Shown here in pieces: positions 35,748-45,096 of a stretch of DNA of 64,000 nucleotides. This DNA comes from Lachnospiraceae bacterium (lineage in GTDB: Bacteria; Bacillota_A; Clostridia; Lachnospirales; Lachnospiraceae), in assembly GCA_017522685.1 (NCBI GenBank), contig JAFWYN010000026.1, forward strand, positions 83,983 through 147,982, written 5' to 3'. A program made the translations under genes and the position numbers. The notes under the pieces were generated by a model. That model saw nothing but the letters and a program-made list of their open reading frames with translations. It ran no database searches and was not told the origin of the DNA. The first letter of the stretch is position 1. Each line of letters begins with the position of its first letter.

Positions 35748-36773
35748 ATGGATTACAAGAACGCAGGTGTGGATATTGAAGCCGGTTACAAATCGGTAGA
35801 ACTGATGAAGAAGCATGTGAAGGAAACCATGCGTCCCGAAGTAATGGGAGGCTTGGGTGGTTTCTCGGGTGCTTTCTCTTTGGCAGCCATTAAGAATATG
35901 GAGAATCCGGTACTTTTGTCAGGTACAGACGGTTGCGGTACCAAGGTTAAGTTAGCATTTATTATGGACAAGCATGATACCATCGGTATTGATGCAGTGG
36001 CTATGTGTGTAAACGATGTAGCTTGTGCAGGCGGTGAGCCTTTATTCTTCTTAGATTATATTGCATGTGGCAAGAATTATCCCGAGAAGATTGCAACCAT
36101 TGTAAAGGGTGTGGCAGAAGGCTGTAAGCAGGCCGGTGCAGCATTAATCGGCGGCGAAACTGCGGAGCATCCCGGTCTGATGCCTGAGGATGATTACGAT
36201 TTGGCAGGTTTTGCAGTTGGTGTGGTAGATGAGAAGGATTTGATTACCGGTGCCAATATTAAGCCCGGCGATGTATTGGTGGCAATCGCTTCCTCCGGTG
36301 TACATAGCAATGGTTTCTCTTTGGTTCGTAAGGTGTTTGAAATGACCAAGGAAAGCTTAGATACTTATTATGATGAATTAGGAACCACTCTTGGTGAAGC
36401 ATTAATCGCACCTACCAAGATTTATGTAAAAGCGCTGAAGTCTGTTAAGGATGCAGGTGTGACCATTAAGGGTTGTAGCCATATTACCGGTGGCGGTTTC
36501 CAGGAGAATATTCCCAGAATGCTTCCGGAAGGCGTGAATGCACATATGGATTTGGGTAGTTATGAAGTACCCGCTATCTTTAAATTGATGCAGAAGACAG
36601 GCAATATTGCAGATGAAATGATGTACAATACCTTCAATATGGGTATCGGTATGTTGTTGGCGGTAGACCCTGCAGATGTGGACAAGACTATCGCAGCCAT
36701 TCAGGCAGCAGGCGAAACCGCATGGGTAGCAGGTAAGTGTGAAGCAGGCGAAAAGGGAGTAACCTTATGTTAA
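35748..36773 (+). CDS. purM: Phosphoribosylformylglycinamidine cyclo-ligase (AIR synthetase)
   Basis: 341 aa. [15 protein letters not shown] near the start and [20 protein letters not shown] in the middle are AIR synthetase signatures; [16 protein letters not shown] closes the domain. It converts FGAM to AIR with ATP. ATG 35748 follows GGAGGAAATT, 31 bp after purE. The last codons overlap the start of purN by 7 nt, which suggests translational coupling. Confidence 0.95.
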   Translation: MDYKNAGVDIEAGYKSVELMKKHVKETMRPEVMGGLGGFSGAFSLAAIKNMENPVLLSGTDGCGTKVKLAFIMDKHDTIGIDAVAMCVNDVACAGGEPLFFLDYIACGKNYPEKIATIVKGVAEGCKQAGAALIGGETAEHPGLMPEDDYDLAGFAVGVVDEKDLITGANIKPGDVLVAIASSGVHSNGFSLVRKVFEMTKESLDTYYDELGTTLGEALIAPTKIYVKALKSVKDAGVTIKGCSHITGGGFQENIPRMLPEGVNAHMDLGSYEVPAIFKLMQKTGNIADEMMYNTFNMGIGMLLAVDPADVDKTIAAIQAAGETAWVAGKCEAGEKGVTLC

Positions 36774-37393
36774 GAATCGTAGTGCTGGTTTCCGGTGGAG
36801 GTACCAATCTGCAGGCCATCATCGACAGTGTGGTAGCAGGTAAGATTACCAATACGGAAATCGTAGGTGTGATTAGTAATAACAAGACGGTGAAGAGCTT
36901 AGAGAGAGCAAGGAATGCGGGGATTCCTGCCATAAGTGTATCTCCCAAGGATTTCGAAAACCGTGATATTTTCAATGATGCATTACTTAATGCAGTGAAT
37001 GAGTTGAAGCCGGATTTGGTGGTTTTGGCCGGATTTTTGGTGGCCATTCCCCCTAAGATGGTGGCGCAGTACAGTAACCGTATTATCAATATTCATCCGT
37101 CCCTCATCCCTTCCTTCTGTGGCGTAGGCTACTATGGATTGAAGGTACATGAAAGAGTGTTGGAGCGTGGTGCCAAGGTGACCGGTGCTACCGTGCATTT
37201 TGTCAATGAAGGAATGGATGAAGGCCCCATTATCTCGCAGAAGGCGGTATATGTAGAAGACGGAGATACTCCTGAGGTATTACAGAGAAGAGTCATGGAG
37301 CAGGCAGAGTGGATTTTACTTCCGCAAGCCATTGACGATATTGCCAACGGCAGAATCTTAGTAGTAGATAATAAGGTTGTGAAGAATAATTAG
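36767..37393 (+). CDS. purN: Phosphoribosylglycinamide formyltransferase
   Basis: 208 aa. [15 protein letters not shown] is the phosphate-binding start; [18 protein letters not shown] contains the Asn-x-His-Pro-Ser active-site motif; [19 protein letters not shown] carries the catalytic Asp loop. It transfers formyl from 10-formyl-THF to GAR. It overlaps purM by 7 nt. Confidence 0.94.
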   Translation: MLRIVVLVSGGGTNLQAIIDSVVAGKITNTEIVGVISNNKTVKSLERARNAGIPAISVSPKDFENRDIFNDALLNAVNELKPDLVVLAGFLVAIPPKMVAQYSNRIINIHPSLIPSFCGVGYYGLKVHERVLERGAKVTGATVHFVNEGMDEGPIISQKAVYVEDGDTPEVLQRRVMEQAEWILLPQAIDDIANGRILVVDNKVVKNN

Positions 37394-37448
37394 TTTCCTG
37401 TTTGGAACATGTGAAAACACTTGTGGAAACAAAGGAAGGAAGTTGAAG

Positions 37449-38723
37449 ATGAAAGTATTAATCGTAGGTGGCGGCGGACGTGAGCATGCCATTGCAGTCA
37501 GTATGAAAAAGAGCAAAAGAGTGGAAAAGCTTTATTGCGTACCGGGCAATGCGGGTATTGCACAGATTGCAGAGTGTGAGCCTTCTATCGGCGTGATGGA
37601 ATTTGACAAAGTAGTAGCTTATGCCAAGGAAAAAGCAGTGGATTTGGTGTTTGTGGCACCGGATGATCCGTTGGTAGGCGGTTTGGTAGATGCTTGTGAG
37701 GCGGCAGGCTTAAGAACCTTCGGCCCCAGGGCAAATGCAGCGATTCTGGAAGGAAGTAAGGCTTTCTCCAAAGATTTGATGAAGAAATATAATATTCCCA
37801 CAGCGGCATATGAGAACTTTGATGATCCGGATGCAGCACTAGCTTATTTGGAAACCGCAGATATGCCCATCGTATTAAAGGCAGATGGTTTGGCACTTGG
37901 TAAGGGCGTATTGATTTGCAATACCCTGGAAGAGGCAAAGGCGGGCGTGAAGGAGATTATGCTGGATAAGCATTTCGGAAGCGCCGGAAATCGTATGGTT
38001 ATCGAAGAATTTATGACCGGACGTGAGGTATCTGTTCTTTCCTTTGTGGATGGTAAGATCATCAAGACTATGACCTCTGCACAGGACCACAAGCGCGCTA
38101 AGGATGGTGACCAAGGCTTAAATACCGGTGGTATGGGTACTTTTTCACCCAGCCCCTTCTATACAGACGAAGTGGATGAATTCTGTAAGAAATATATTTA
38201 TCAGGCTACCGTGGATGCTATGGCAGCAGAGGGCAGAGAGTTTAAAGGTGTTATTTTCTTCGGATTGATGCTCACCCCCAAGGGACCCAGAGTGCTGGAG
38301 TACAATGCCAGATTCGGCGACCCTGAGACTCAGGTAGTTCTCCCGCGAATGAAGAATGATATTATGGATGTAATCGATGCCTGTATCGATGGGACTTTGG
38401 ATCAGATTGATTTACAGTTTGAAGACAATGCAGCGGTATGTGTGGTATTGGCCAGCGCCGGATATCCGGAAAGCTATCAGAAGGGATTTGTGATTGATGG
38501 CTTGGATAAGTTTGATGAGGAAGAAGGCTATTATTGCTTCCATGCAGGTACCAAGCAGACCGCTGAGGGTATTGTAACCAATGGCGGACGTGTGTTGGGT
38601 ATTACTGCGAAGGGCGCAAACTTGAAAGAAGCCAGAGCCAATGCGTATGCGGCTACAGAGTGGGTAAGTTTTGAGAATAAGTACATGCGTCATGATATCG
38701 GTAAGGCCATTGATGAGGCATAA
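37449..38723 (+). CDS. purD: Phosphoribosylamine-glycine ligase (GAR synthetase)
   Basis: 424 aa, ATP-grasp enzyme. VLIVGGGGREHAIA at the start and the ATP-grasp segments LKADGLALGKGV and RFGDPETQVVLPRM (metal and GARS signature) are clear. It joins glycine and phosphoribosylamine. ATG 37449 fits the family start; a TTG at 37443 is in frame. purH, normally near purN and purD, is not in the window. Confidence 0.95.
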   Translation: MKVLIVGGGGREHAIAVSMKKSKRVEKLYCVPGNAGIAQIAECEPSIGVMEFDKVVAYAKEKAVDLVFVAPDDPLVGGLVDACEAAGLRTFGPRANAAILEGSKAFSKDLMKKYNIPTAAYENFDDPDAALAYLETADMPIVLKADGLALGKGVLICNTLEEAKAGVKEIMLDKHFGSAGNRMVIEEFMTGREVSVLSFVDGKIIKTMTSAQDHKRAKDGDQGLNTGGMGTFSPSPFYTDEVDEFCKKYIYQATVDAMAAEGREFKGVIFFGLMLTPKGPRVLEYNARFGDPETQVVLPRMKNDIMDVIDACIDGTLDQIDLQFEDNAAVCVVLASAGYPESYQKGFVIDGLDKFDEEEGYYCFHAGTKQTAEGIVTNGGRVLGITAKGANLKEARANAYAATEWVSFENKYMRHDIGKAIDEA

Positions 38724-38769
38724 AACAGGGGTTGTGGAGTAATAGCAAGATTAAGAGGAAGGGTACAAA

Positions 38770-40221
38770 ATGAGAAAGATAAGTGATTTACACAAGAAAC
38801 TTTTAAGATATGCAAGCATGACTGTTATGATGTTAGCATGCTTTGCCATGTTATCATTGACTGCTTATGCGGCAGAAGGAAAGGTAACAGCTTCGGCGGC
38901 TAAAATCCGTAAGGACGCCAGCACCAGCAGTGAAGCAGTAGGAAGTGCGGTAAACGGCCAGAAATTCACCATTAATGGTGAAAAGACCGGAGCAGACGGT
39001 AAGATATGGTACGAGGTAGTTTATGATGGCAACAAGACCGGTTATATCCGCAGCGATTTGATGGAAAAGACCGGTGATGTACCACCTGCAGTGACTGTTT
39101 CACCCAGCGTACCGGTAGAGGATGTACAGCCTGTCAGTGCGAAAATCGTAGGCAATACCGTACGTGTGCGTTCTGATGCGTCCACAGAAGGCGGTATTAT
39201 AGCAAATGTACTGAAGGATACCGTAGTGACTGTAAACGGTCGAGCACAGGATAGCCAGAATAAGACCTGGTATCGTGTAAGTTATAGTTCAGATGCAGGC
39301 GAAATAACCGGTTTTATCCGCTATGATTTTTTAACAGTATCCGGCGAAATTAAGCCCGTAGAAGATACACCGGCAGTTACACCTCCGTCAGAGGATACCC
39401 AGACTCCCACAGAGGAGCCTTCTACTACCACTCCTCCTGTTGTAAACGGAAAGTACTATGTGACTGAGAAAGAGGGAGAGTGGTTCCTGGTAGATAATGA
39501 TGCAGGGTACAAATATAATGCGGAGTCATTAATTAATGCGGCACTTGAAAATCCCAAGTTAATTGAAAGCAAGGATAAAAAGATAAAGAGCCAGAGTTTA
39601 TGGATTGTAATCCTGGTGATTTTAGTGTTGGCGTTGGCTGCTGTAGCAGGCTTCCTCTTCTACAAGATGAGAGAGGTTATGGATGATGCTTATTTTGCGG
39701 CAGTGGAGAAGGAAACCATTCGTCAGCGTCAGGGACAGAAAGCCAATAATCCGTCAAGTGCAAACAGGAATAAAAATGTAATGCATACAGTGGGCACCGG
39801 AGCACCTAAGAGTGCTACTCAGAGCAGACCTGCCAATGGCAACAGACCCGCAGGTGCGAAGCCGGCAGGTACAGGACAGCAGAGACCTGCAGGTAGTGCG
39901 CCCCAGACCGTGAAGGTGTCAAATCCTGCAGATACCAGAGCACCTAAGGCACCTGTACAGCAGAGACCTGTAAATGGCCAGAAACCAGTGGGCGGACAGC
40001 AGAAAACTGCAAATCCTCAGCAGAAGCCGGCTGGTCAGGCGCCTGTTAAACCGGCAGTTCCGGCACCGGAAAAAACAGTAGCACCTACTCCTAAGACAGT
40101 GGCACAGAAGCCTGCAGAGGAAGCAAATAAGCAGACTTGGCAGTCCAAGAATTTTGCGGCGGATGATGATGATGAGTTTGAATTCGAATTCCTGAATTGG
40201 GATGGTAGTGAAGAAGAATAG
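38770..40221 (+). CDS. SH3b-domain membrane protein with Pro/Gln-rich tail
   Basis: 483 aa. A signal peptide (residues about 15-37) precedes two bacterial SH3 domains (about 38-98 and 122-195), which usually bind peptidoglycan, then a Pro/Thr linker. A second hydrophobic span near 277-300 is followed by a cytoplasmic tail of about 180 residues made of Pro, Gln, Ala and Lys and ending in an acidic, aromatic patch (DDDDEFEFEFLNWDG). It probably links the wall to something inside the cell. It is 46 bp after purD but unrelated in function. Confidence 0.78.
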   Translation: MRKISDLHKKLLRYASMTVMMLACFAMLSLTAYAAEGKVTASAAKIRKDASTSSEAVGSAVNGQKFTINGEKTGADGKIWYEVVYDGNKTGYIRSDLMEKTGDVPPAVTVSPSVPVEDVQPVSAKIVGNTVRVRSDASTEGGIIANVLKDTVVTVNGRAQDSQNKTWYRVSYSSDAGEITGFIRYDFLTVSGEIKPVEDTPAVTPPSEDTQTPTEEPSTTTPPVVNGKYYVTEKEGEWFLVDNDAGYKYNAESLINAALENPKLIESKDKKIKSQSLWIVILVILVLALAAVAGFLFYKMREVMDDAYFAAVEKETIRQRQGQKANNPSSANRNKNVMHTVGTGAPKSATQSRPANGNRPAGAKPAGTGQQRPAGSAPQTVKVSNPADTRAPKAPVQQRPVNGQKPVGGQQKTANPQQKPAGQAPVKPAVPAPEKTVAPTPKTVAQKPAEEANKQTWQSKNFAADDDDEFEFEFLNWDGSEEE

Positions 40222-40229
40222 TTTATGCA

Positions 40230-40260
40230 GAAAGGAACTCTAGGGTTCCTTTCTTTTTTG
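40230..40260 (+). terminator. Intrinsic terminator after the SH3 gene
   Basis: GAAAGGAAC pairs with GTTCCTTTC, followed by TTTTTT. Confidence 0.9.
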
Positions 40261-40341
40261 TGTCGGAAGGCGGGTGAGTCAGGATGTCTGCTTTTTTGTG
40301 AAAAAATTATAAAGTGACTTCTCATGAGTGGTGGTTTGTGA

Positions 40342-40347
40342 TATGAT
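40342..40347 (+). promoter_or_regulatory. Extended -10 before the GntR-clpC genes
   Basis: TATGAT preceded by TGA; no good -35 is seen. No CtsR-like direct repeat was noticed here. Confidence 0.35.
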
Positions 40348-40372
40348 ATGTATAACAGAAAGGAGGGGCGGT

Positions 40373-40750
40373 ATGATAATAGAGATTGATTTTAACAGCG
40401 ATGAAGCCATCTATTTACAGCTTAGAAATCAGATTATTTTTGGCATAGCCACCGCCCATTTCCGGGAAGGGGATTCCCTGCCCAGTGTCCGACAGCTGGC
40501 AGAGACGGTGGGCATCAATATGCATACCGTTAATAAGGCATATACTGTGTTAAAGCAGGAAGGCTATGTAAAGGTGGACCGGAGAAAAGGTGCCGTGATA
40601 GCTGTGGATACGGATAAACGGAAGATGATGACGCAGCTGAAAAGAGAACTTCAGGTTTTGATAGCCAGAGGCAGTTGCAAAAATATTACCAAGGATGAAT
40701 TTCACGGTTTGATTGACGAGATATATAAAGAATATGGAGGGCTGGAATAA
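40373..40750 (+). CDS. GntR-family regulator, short YtrA-like type
   Basis: 125 aa. The winged-helix domain of GntR proteins fills residues 5-75 ([14 protein letters not shown], then [22 protein letters not shown]). The remainder is one short helix region, as in the YtrA subfamily, which lacks a big effector domain. ATG 40373 follows AGGAGGGGCGGT. Its stop TAA overlaps the clpC ATG by one base (TAATG), so both are translated together. It likely controls this operon in place of CtsR. Confidence 0.85.
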   Translation: MIIEIDFNSDEAIYLQLRNQIIFGIATAHFREGDSLPSVRQLAETVGINMHTVNKAYTVLKQEGYVKVDRRKGAVIAVDTDKRKMMTQLKRELQVLIARGSCKNITKDEFHGLIDEIYKEYGGLE

Positions 40751-42819
40751 TGCAGATGCAGTTTACGGGGAAAGCACAGAATGCTTTGACCCTTGCAGAG
40801 AAATGTGCAAAACAGCTAAAGCAGGGATATGTGGGAACGGAGCATATTCTGGTGGGATTAACGAAGGAAGGAAGCGGAGTGGCAGCCAAGGTACTGACGG
40901 ACAATGGTGTAACCACAGAAGCTTTGGTAAAACTGATAAAGGAACTGATTGTTTTTGAATCAGGGGTAGCCATAAAGGAGCGAGAAGGCTTTTCGCCCAG
41001 GGCAACCAAGGTGTTGGAAGATGCCCATAAGCAGGCGAAGCGTTTGGGGCAGAAAAAGACCGGTACGGAGCATATTTTATTGGCCCTGATTAAGGAAGGG
41101 GAAAATGTGGCAGTCCGGTTACTGAATGCCATGAATGTATCGCCTCAGAAACTGTATGTGGATGTACTGACCGGTATTGGCGCAGACCCGAATCTGGCAA
41201 AAGAGGATTTGGGGAAGAAGCAGAATCAGAAAAGTAAAACGGCGACTCTGGACCAGTACAGCAGGGATTTGACAGCTTTAGCCAGGGAAGGCAAGCTGGA
41301 TCCGGTGATTGGACGAGAGGATGAAATCGGAAGAGTTATACAGATATTAAGCCGACGTACTAAGAACAATCCCTGTCTCCTGGGTGAGCCCGGAGTGGGT
41401 AAGACTTCCGTGGTGGAAGGCTTGGCACTGAGAATAGTCAGTGGAGATGTGCCCTTTACCGTACAAAATAAGAGGGTATTGACTTTGGATTTGTCGGGTA
41501 TGGTAGCCGGCAGTAAGTATCGCGGTGAGTTTGAAGAGCGTATTAAGAAGGTTATGAAGGAAGTCATTGCAGACGGTAATGTGATTCTTTTTGTGGATGA
41601 GATGCATACCATTATCGGTGCCGGTGGTGCGGAAGGTGCCATCGATGCTTCCAATATATTGAAGCCCTCTTTGGCAAGAGGAGAGATACAGATGATTGGT
41701 GCTACCACCATATCAGAGTATCGGAAATACGTGTCAAAGGATGCGGCATTGGAGAGACGATTCCAACCGGTTAATGTGGAGGAACCCAATGTAACGCAGT
41801 CCATAGCCATTCTGGAAGGAATCAAAGGAAAATACGAAGAACACCACAGAGTGACGATTTCAACAGCGGCTGTGGAAGCAGCAGTGAAGCTTTCCGAACG
41901 CTATATCAACGACAGAAACCTGCCGGATAAGGCCATTGATTTGATTGATGAAGCGGCTTCCGCAGCACGGCTTCGCAAGGAAGGCAATGCAGGCAAGCAA
42001 CAGGAATACCGTAAGGGGATTCGTGAGCTGGACAGTGCTGTTGCAGATGCTTTGCAGCAGGGAGATTTGAAGGAAGCTTCCGCACTTAAGGCGAAGCAAG
42101 ATGAACTGGCGGCCAAGCTGGATAAGCTGTTGAAGAAGAGCGGAAAGAAGAAAGAGGACGAATATCTGGAAATTAGTGAGGAGGATGTAGCAGGAGTAGT
42201 AGCCATGTGGACCGGCATCCCGGTACGGAAGCTGGCAGAGAAGGAAAGTGAACGTCTGCTGATGCTGGAGAAGACCTTGCACAAGCGTGTGATTGGTCAG
42301 GAGGAAGCGGTGACGGCTGTATCCAAGGCCATGAGAAGAGGCCGTGTAGGATTAAAGGATCCCAACAGACCCATTGGTTCTTTCCTGTTCTTAGGACCCA
42401 CCGGTGTGGGTAAGACTGAGCTGGCCAAGGCATTGGCAGAGGCCATGTTCGGCGATGAGAATGCCATGATTCGTGTGGATATGTCCGAGTATATGGAGGG
42501 TCATTCCGTATCCAAGATGATCGGTTCCCCTCCGGGATATGTGGGCTTTGATGAGGGTGGACAGCTTAGTGAAAAGGTAAGAAGAAATCCTTACAGCGTA
42601 GTGCTTTTCGATGAAATCGAAAAGGCCCATCCGGACGTATTTAATGTACTTTTGCAGGTGTTGGATGACGGACATATTACAGATTCCAAGGGCCGCAAAG
42701 TAAACTTTAAAAACACCATATTGATTATGACCTCCAATGCGGGAGCGCAGAGGATTGTGGACCCCAAGAATCTGGGATTTGCATCCGCAGGAGCGAGCAG
42801 AAGGATTATGAAAAGATGA
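40750..42819 (+). CDS. clpC: ClpC-type AAA+ ATPase, larger part before a frameshift
   Basis: 689 aa in frame. It contains the Clp N-domain repeats (about 1-145), AAA-1 with GEPGVGKTS, a middle domain, and AAA-2 with [18 protein letters not shown]. The frame leaves the family at GFASAGA, continues with RRIMKR and stops at 42817-42819. The following frame resumes exactly ([12 protein letters not shown]...). One missing base near 42793-42797 (for example GCGGAG reduced to GCGAG) explains this. The two parts together give about 820 residues, normal for ClpC, an unfoldase for the ClpP protease. Either a sequencing error or a real mutation; the rest looks intact. Confidence 0.85.
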   Translation: MQMQFTGKAQNALTLAEKCAKQLKQGYVGTEHILVGLTKEGSGVAAKVLTDNGVTTEALVKLIKELIVFESGVAIKEREGFSPRATKVLEDAHKQAKRLGQKKTGTEHILLALIKEGENVAVRLLNAMNVSPQKLYVDVLTGIGADPNLAKEDLGKKQNQKSKTATLDQYSRDLTALAREGKLDPVIGREDEIGRVIQILSRRTKNNPCLLGEPGVGKTSVVEGLALRIVSGDVPFTVQNKRVLTLDLSGMVAGSKYRGEFEERIKKVMKEVIADGNVILFVDEMHTIIGAGGAEGAIDASNILKPSLARGEIQMIGATTISEYRKYVSKDAALERRFQPVNVEEPNVTQSIAILEGIKGKYEEHHRVTISTAAVEAAVKLSERYINDRNLPDKAIDLIDEAASAARLRKEGNAGKQQEYRKGIRELDSAVADALQQGDLKEASALKAKQDELAAKLDKLLKKSGKKKEDEYLEISEEDVAGVVAMWTGIPVRKLAEKESERLLMLEKTLHKRVIGQEEAVTAVSKAMRRGRVGLKDPNRPIGSFLFLGPTGVGKTELAKALAEAMFGDENAMIRVDMSEYMEGHSVSKMIGSPPGYVGFDEGGQLSEKVRRNPYSVVLFDEIEKAHPDVFNVLLQVLDDGHITDSKGRKVNFKNTILIMTSNAGAQRIVDPKNLGFASAGASRRIMKR

Positions 42820-43214
42820 AGTCCAATGTAATGGAGGAAGTCAAGAAAAGCTTTAAGCCGGAATTCATCAACCGAATTGATGATATTATCGTATTCCATC
42901 AACTGAATAAGGATAATATGAAGGAAATTATCCACTTGCTGGCCGGCGGTTTGACCAAGCGATGCAAGGAGCACATGGATATTAAGCTGACCTTGAGCAA
43001 CGGCTTAAAGGAGCATCTGGTGGAGAAATACTCCGATCAAAAGATGGGGGCCAGACCTTTGCGCAGGGCATTGCAGTCCGTGGTAGAGGATGCTTTGGCG
43101 GAGGAAATATTAAAGGGCAACGTGAAGGCTGGGGATACTGTCACAGCCGGTTATAAGCAGGATAAAAAAACAAGTCAGGGACAAGTGACTTTCACAGTAA
43201 AAAACAATAGATAA
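42816..43214 (+). CDS. clpC: ClpC C-terminal part after the frameshift
   Basis: 132 aa starting at an internal ATG that overlaps the upstream stop. [18 protein letters not shown] and [20 protein letters not shown] are the C-terminal AAA-2 and D2-small-domain signatures of ClpC/ClpB. There is no separate ribosome site of good quality, so it is part of the frameshifted clpC gene rather than an independent protein. Confidence 0.8.
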   Translation: MKSNVMEEVKKSFKPEFINRIDDIIVFHQLNKDNMKEIIHLLAGGLTKRCKEHMDIKLTLSNGLKEHLVEKYSDQKMGARPLRRALQSVVEDALAEEILKGNVKAGDTVTAGYKQDKKTSQGQVTFTVKNNR

Positions 43215-43232
43215 AATTAGGAGGGTACTGAA

Positions 43233-43643
43233 ATGTCAGTAGTAAAAGAATTGCTTCGCAGCGAAGAAAACGGAACCATCAGCTTTGGAAATTATGAGCT
43301 GAGAGACAAAAAAAAGGTAGAGGATTTTGCCCACATGGGTGATTTGTACAAGGTAAAAACCTTCGAAGAAATCACCAAGCTGGAGAAAAACGGCATGTTC
43401 CTGTACGAGTCAGTTCCGGGAACCACCGTGCATGAGTTTGCGGAAACTGCAGAAGGCGTAACCTTCTTGGCAGAAGGTGCACACAGCACACAGGTAACGG
43501 TAGGTTTAAAGGAGGATACCGAATATGAGGTATTCCTGCAGGGCAATTCCATCGGTGCAGTAAAGACTAATTTGAGCGGTAAGCTGAGTGTCAGTATCGA
43601 CTTAAAGGCTGAGGATGTAAGTGTTAAAATCGTTGAGGCATAA
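43233..43643 (+). CDS. Conserved-looking protein of unknown function
   Basis: 136 aa. AGGAGGGTACTGAA precedes the ATG. The N-terminal half is mixed; the C-terminal half (TQVTVGLKEDTEYEVFLQGN onward) looks like a small beta-sandwich. No motif or export signal. It sits between clpC and radA, 18 and 16 bp away, so it is in the same operon. I do not recognise the family; similar proteins are sometimes named endosialidase without evidence. Confidence 0.6.
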   Translation: MSVVKELLRSEENGTISFGNYELRDKKKVEDFAHMGDLYKVKTFEEITKLEKNGMFLYESVPGTTVHEFAETAEGVTFLAEGAHSTQVTVGLKEDTEYEVFLQGNSIGAVKTNLSGKLSVSIDLKAEDVSVKIVEA

Positions 43644-43659
43644 TCCATAGGAGTAAGCA

Positions 43660-45033
43660 ATGGCAAAAAGTAAGAATGCAACTATATTTTATTGTCAGAA
43701 TTGCGGATTTGAGTCATCCAAGTGGATGGGACAGTGTCCCGGATGTAAAGAGTGGAATACCTTTGTAGAGGAAGTCGTTCGTGCGACTTCCTCAAAAAAT
43801 ATAGGAAAGTCAGGTTTGGGTACCGGAAAAGCAGTGCCTACCAGCTTGTCGGAAGTGACCATACAGGAAGAAGATAAAATCGGAACCGGTATCACTGAGT
43901 TGGACCGTGTATTAGGCGGTGGTATCGTGCAGGGTTCACTGACCTTGGTGGGTGGTGACCCGGGTATCGGTAAGTCCACCTTACTGCTTCAGACCTGTCG
44001 GATGTTGGCTGCGAAAGGGCAGAAGGTGCTTTATATTTCCGGAGAAGAATCCCAGGTTCAGATTAAGATGCGGGCGGACCGTATCGGTACCTTTGGGAAA
44101 GAGATGCTGCTTCTTTGTGAGACTAATCTGGACATTATCTCCGAGGTGATTCACAAGGAAAATCCTAAGGTGGTGGTGATAGACTCTATCCAGACCATGT
44201 ATAATGAAAATGTATCTGCGGCACCGGGAAGTGTGTCCCAGGTTCGCGAGTCCACAGGCACCTTATTGCAACTGGCGAAAGGCTTAAATGTAGCTATATT
44301 CATCGTGGGACATGTAACCAAAGAGGGTACGGTAGCCGGCCCAAGAGTGTTGGAGCATATGGTGGATACAGTGCTGTATTTTGAAGGGGACAGACATGCC
44401 TCCTACCGGATCTTACGCGGAGTGAAAAACCGATTTGGCTCCACCAATGAAATCGGTGTTTTTGAGATGCGGGAGGAAGGTCTGGTGGAAGTACAGAATC
44501 CTTCTGAATATATGCTGGAAGGTCGCCCTACGGATGCCAGCGGTTCTGTGGTAGCCTGTACCTTGGAAGGCACCAGACCCTTACTTTTAGAGATACAGGC
44601 ACTGGTATGCCAGACCAATTTCGGTATTCCACGCAGACAAACCACAGGTACGGATTTTAATCGTGTGAATCTGTTGATGGCGGTGTTAGAGAAGCGTTGT
44701 GGTATGCAGTTGGCAGGCTGTGATGCCTATGTGAACCTGACCGGCGGCATGAAAATCGTAGAACCTGCCATTGATTTGGGTATTGTATTAGCGATTGTGT
44801 CCAGCTTTAAAAATTTACCCTTAAGTCCCAAGCTGATGGCTTTCGGGGAGGTGGGGTTAAGCGGAGAAGTACGCTCAGTAAACATGGCAGCCCAAAGAGT
44901 GGCAGAAGCTGAGAAGCTGGGCTTCGAAATCTGCGTAGTGCCCAAGGTGTGCGTGAAGAATATCAAGACTACCGGCAATATGAAAGTAATCGGTGTCAGC
45001 AATATACAGGAAGCAATCGATTTAGTGTGTTAG
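43660..45033 (+). CDS. radA: DNA repair protein RadA
   Basis: 457 aa. Zinc finger CQNC...CPGC at residues about 10-30, RecA-like core with GGDPGIGKST (Walker A), the RadA-specific KNRFGSTNE motif, and a Lon-protease-like C-terminal domain. RadA processes recombination intermediates and drives branch migration. It follows clpC as in many Firmicutes and ends at a hairpin shared with the convergent DUF1846 gene. Confidence 0.94.
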   Translation: MAKSKNATIFYCQNCGFESSKWMGQCPGCKEWNTFVEEVVRATSSKNIGKSGLGTGKAVPTSLSEVTIQEEDKIGTGITELDRVLGGGIVQGSLTLVGGDPGIGKSTLLLQTCRMLAAKGQKVLYISGEESQVQIKMRADRIGTFGKEMLLLCETNLDIISEVIHKENPKVVVIDSIQTMYNENVSAAPGSVSQVRESTGTLLQLAKGLNVAIFIVGHVTKEGTVAGPRVLEHMVDTVLYFEGDRHASYRILRGVKNRFGSTNEIGVFEMREEGLVEVQNPSEYMLEGRPTDASGSVVACTLEGTRPLLLEIQALVCQTNFGIPRRQTTGTDFNRVNLLMAVLEKRCGMQLAGCDAYVNLTGGMKIVEPAIDLGIVLAIVSSFKNLPLSPKLMAFGEVGLSGEVRSVNMAAQRVAEAEKLGFEICVVPKVCVKNIKTTGNMKVIGVSNIQEAIDLVC

Positions 45034-45049
45034 AAGCAAATCAATGCAT

Positions 45050-45090
45050 AAAAAGCCCCAGACCATGGGATTTCATGGACTGGGGTAATT
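45050..45090. terminator. Bidirectional terminator between radA and the DUF1846 gene
   Basis: CCCCAGACCATG (45056-45067) pairs with CATGGACTGGGG (45074-45085) with one mismatch. On the minus strand it is followed by CTTTTTATG; the plus-strand T-run is weaker. Confidence 0.75.
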
Positions 45091-45096
45091 ATTTTC

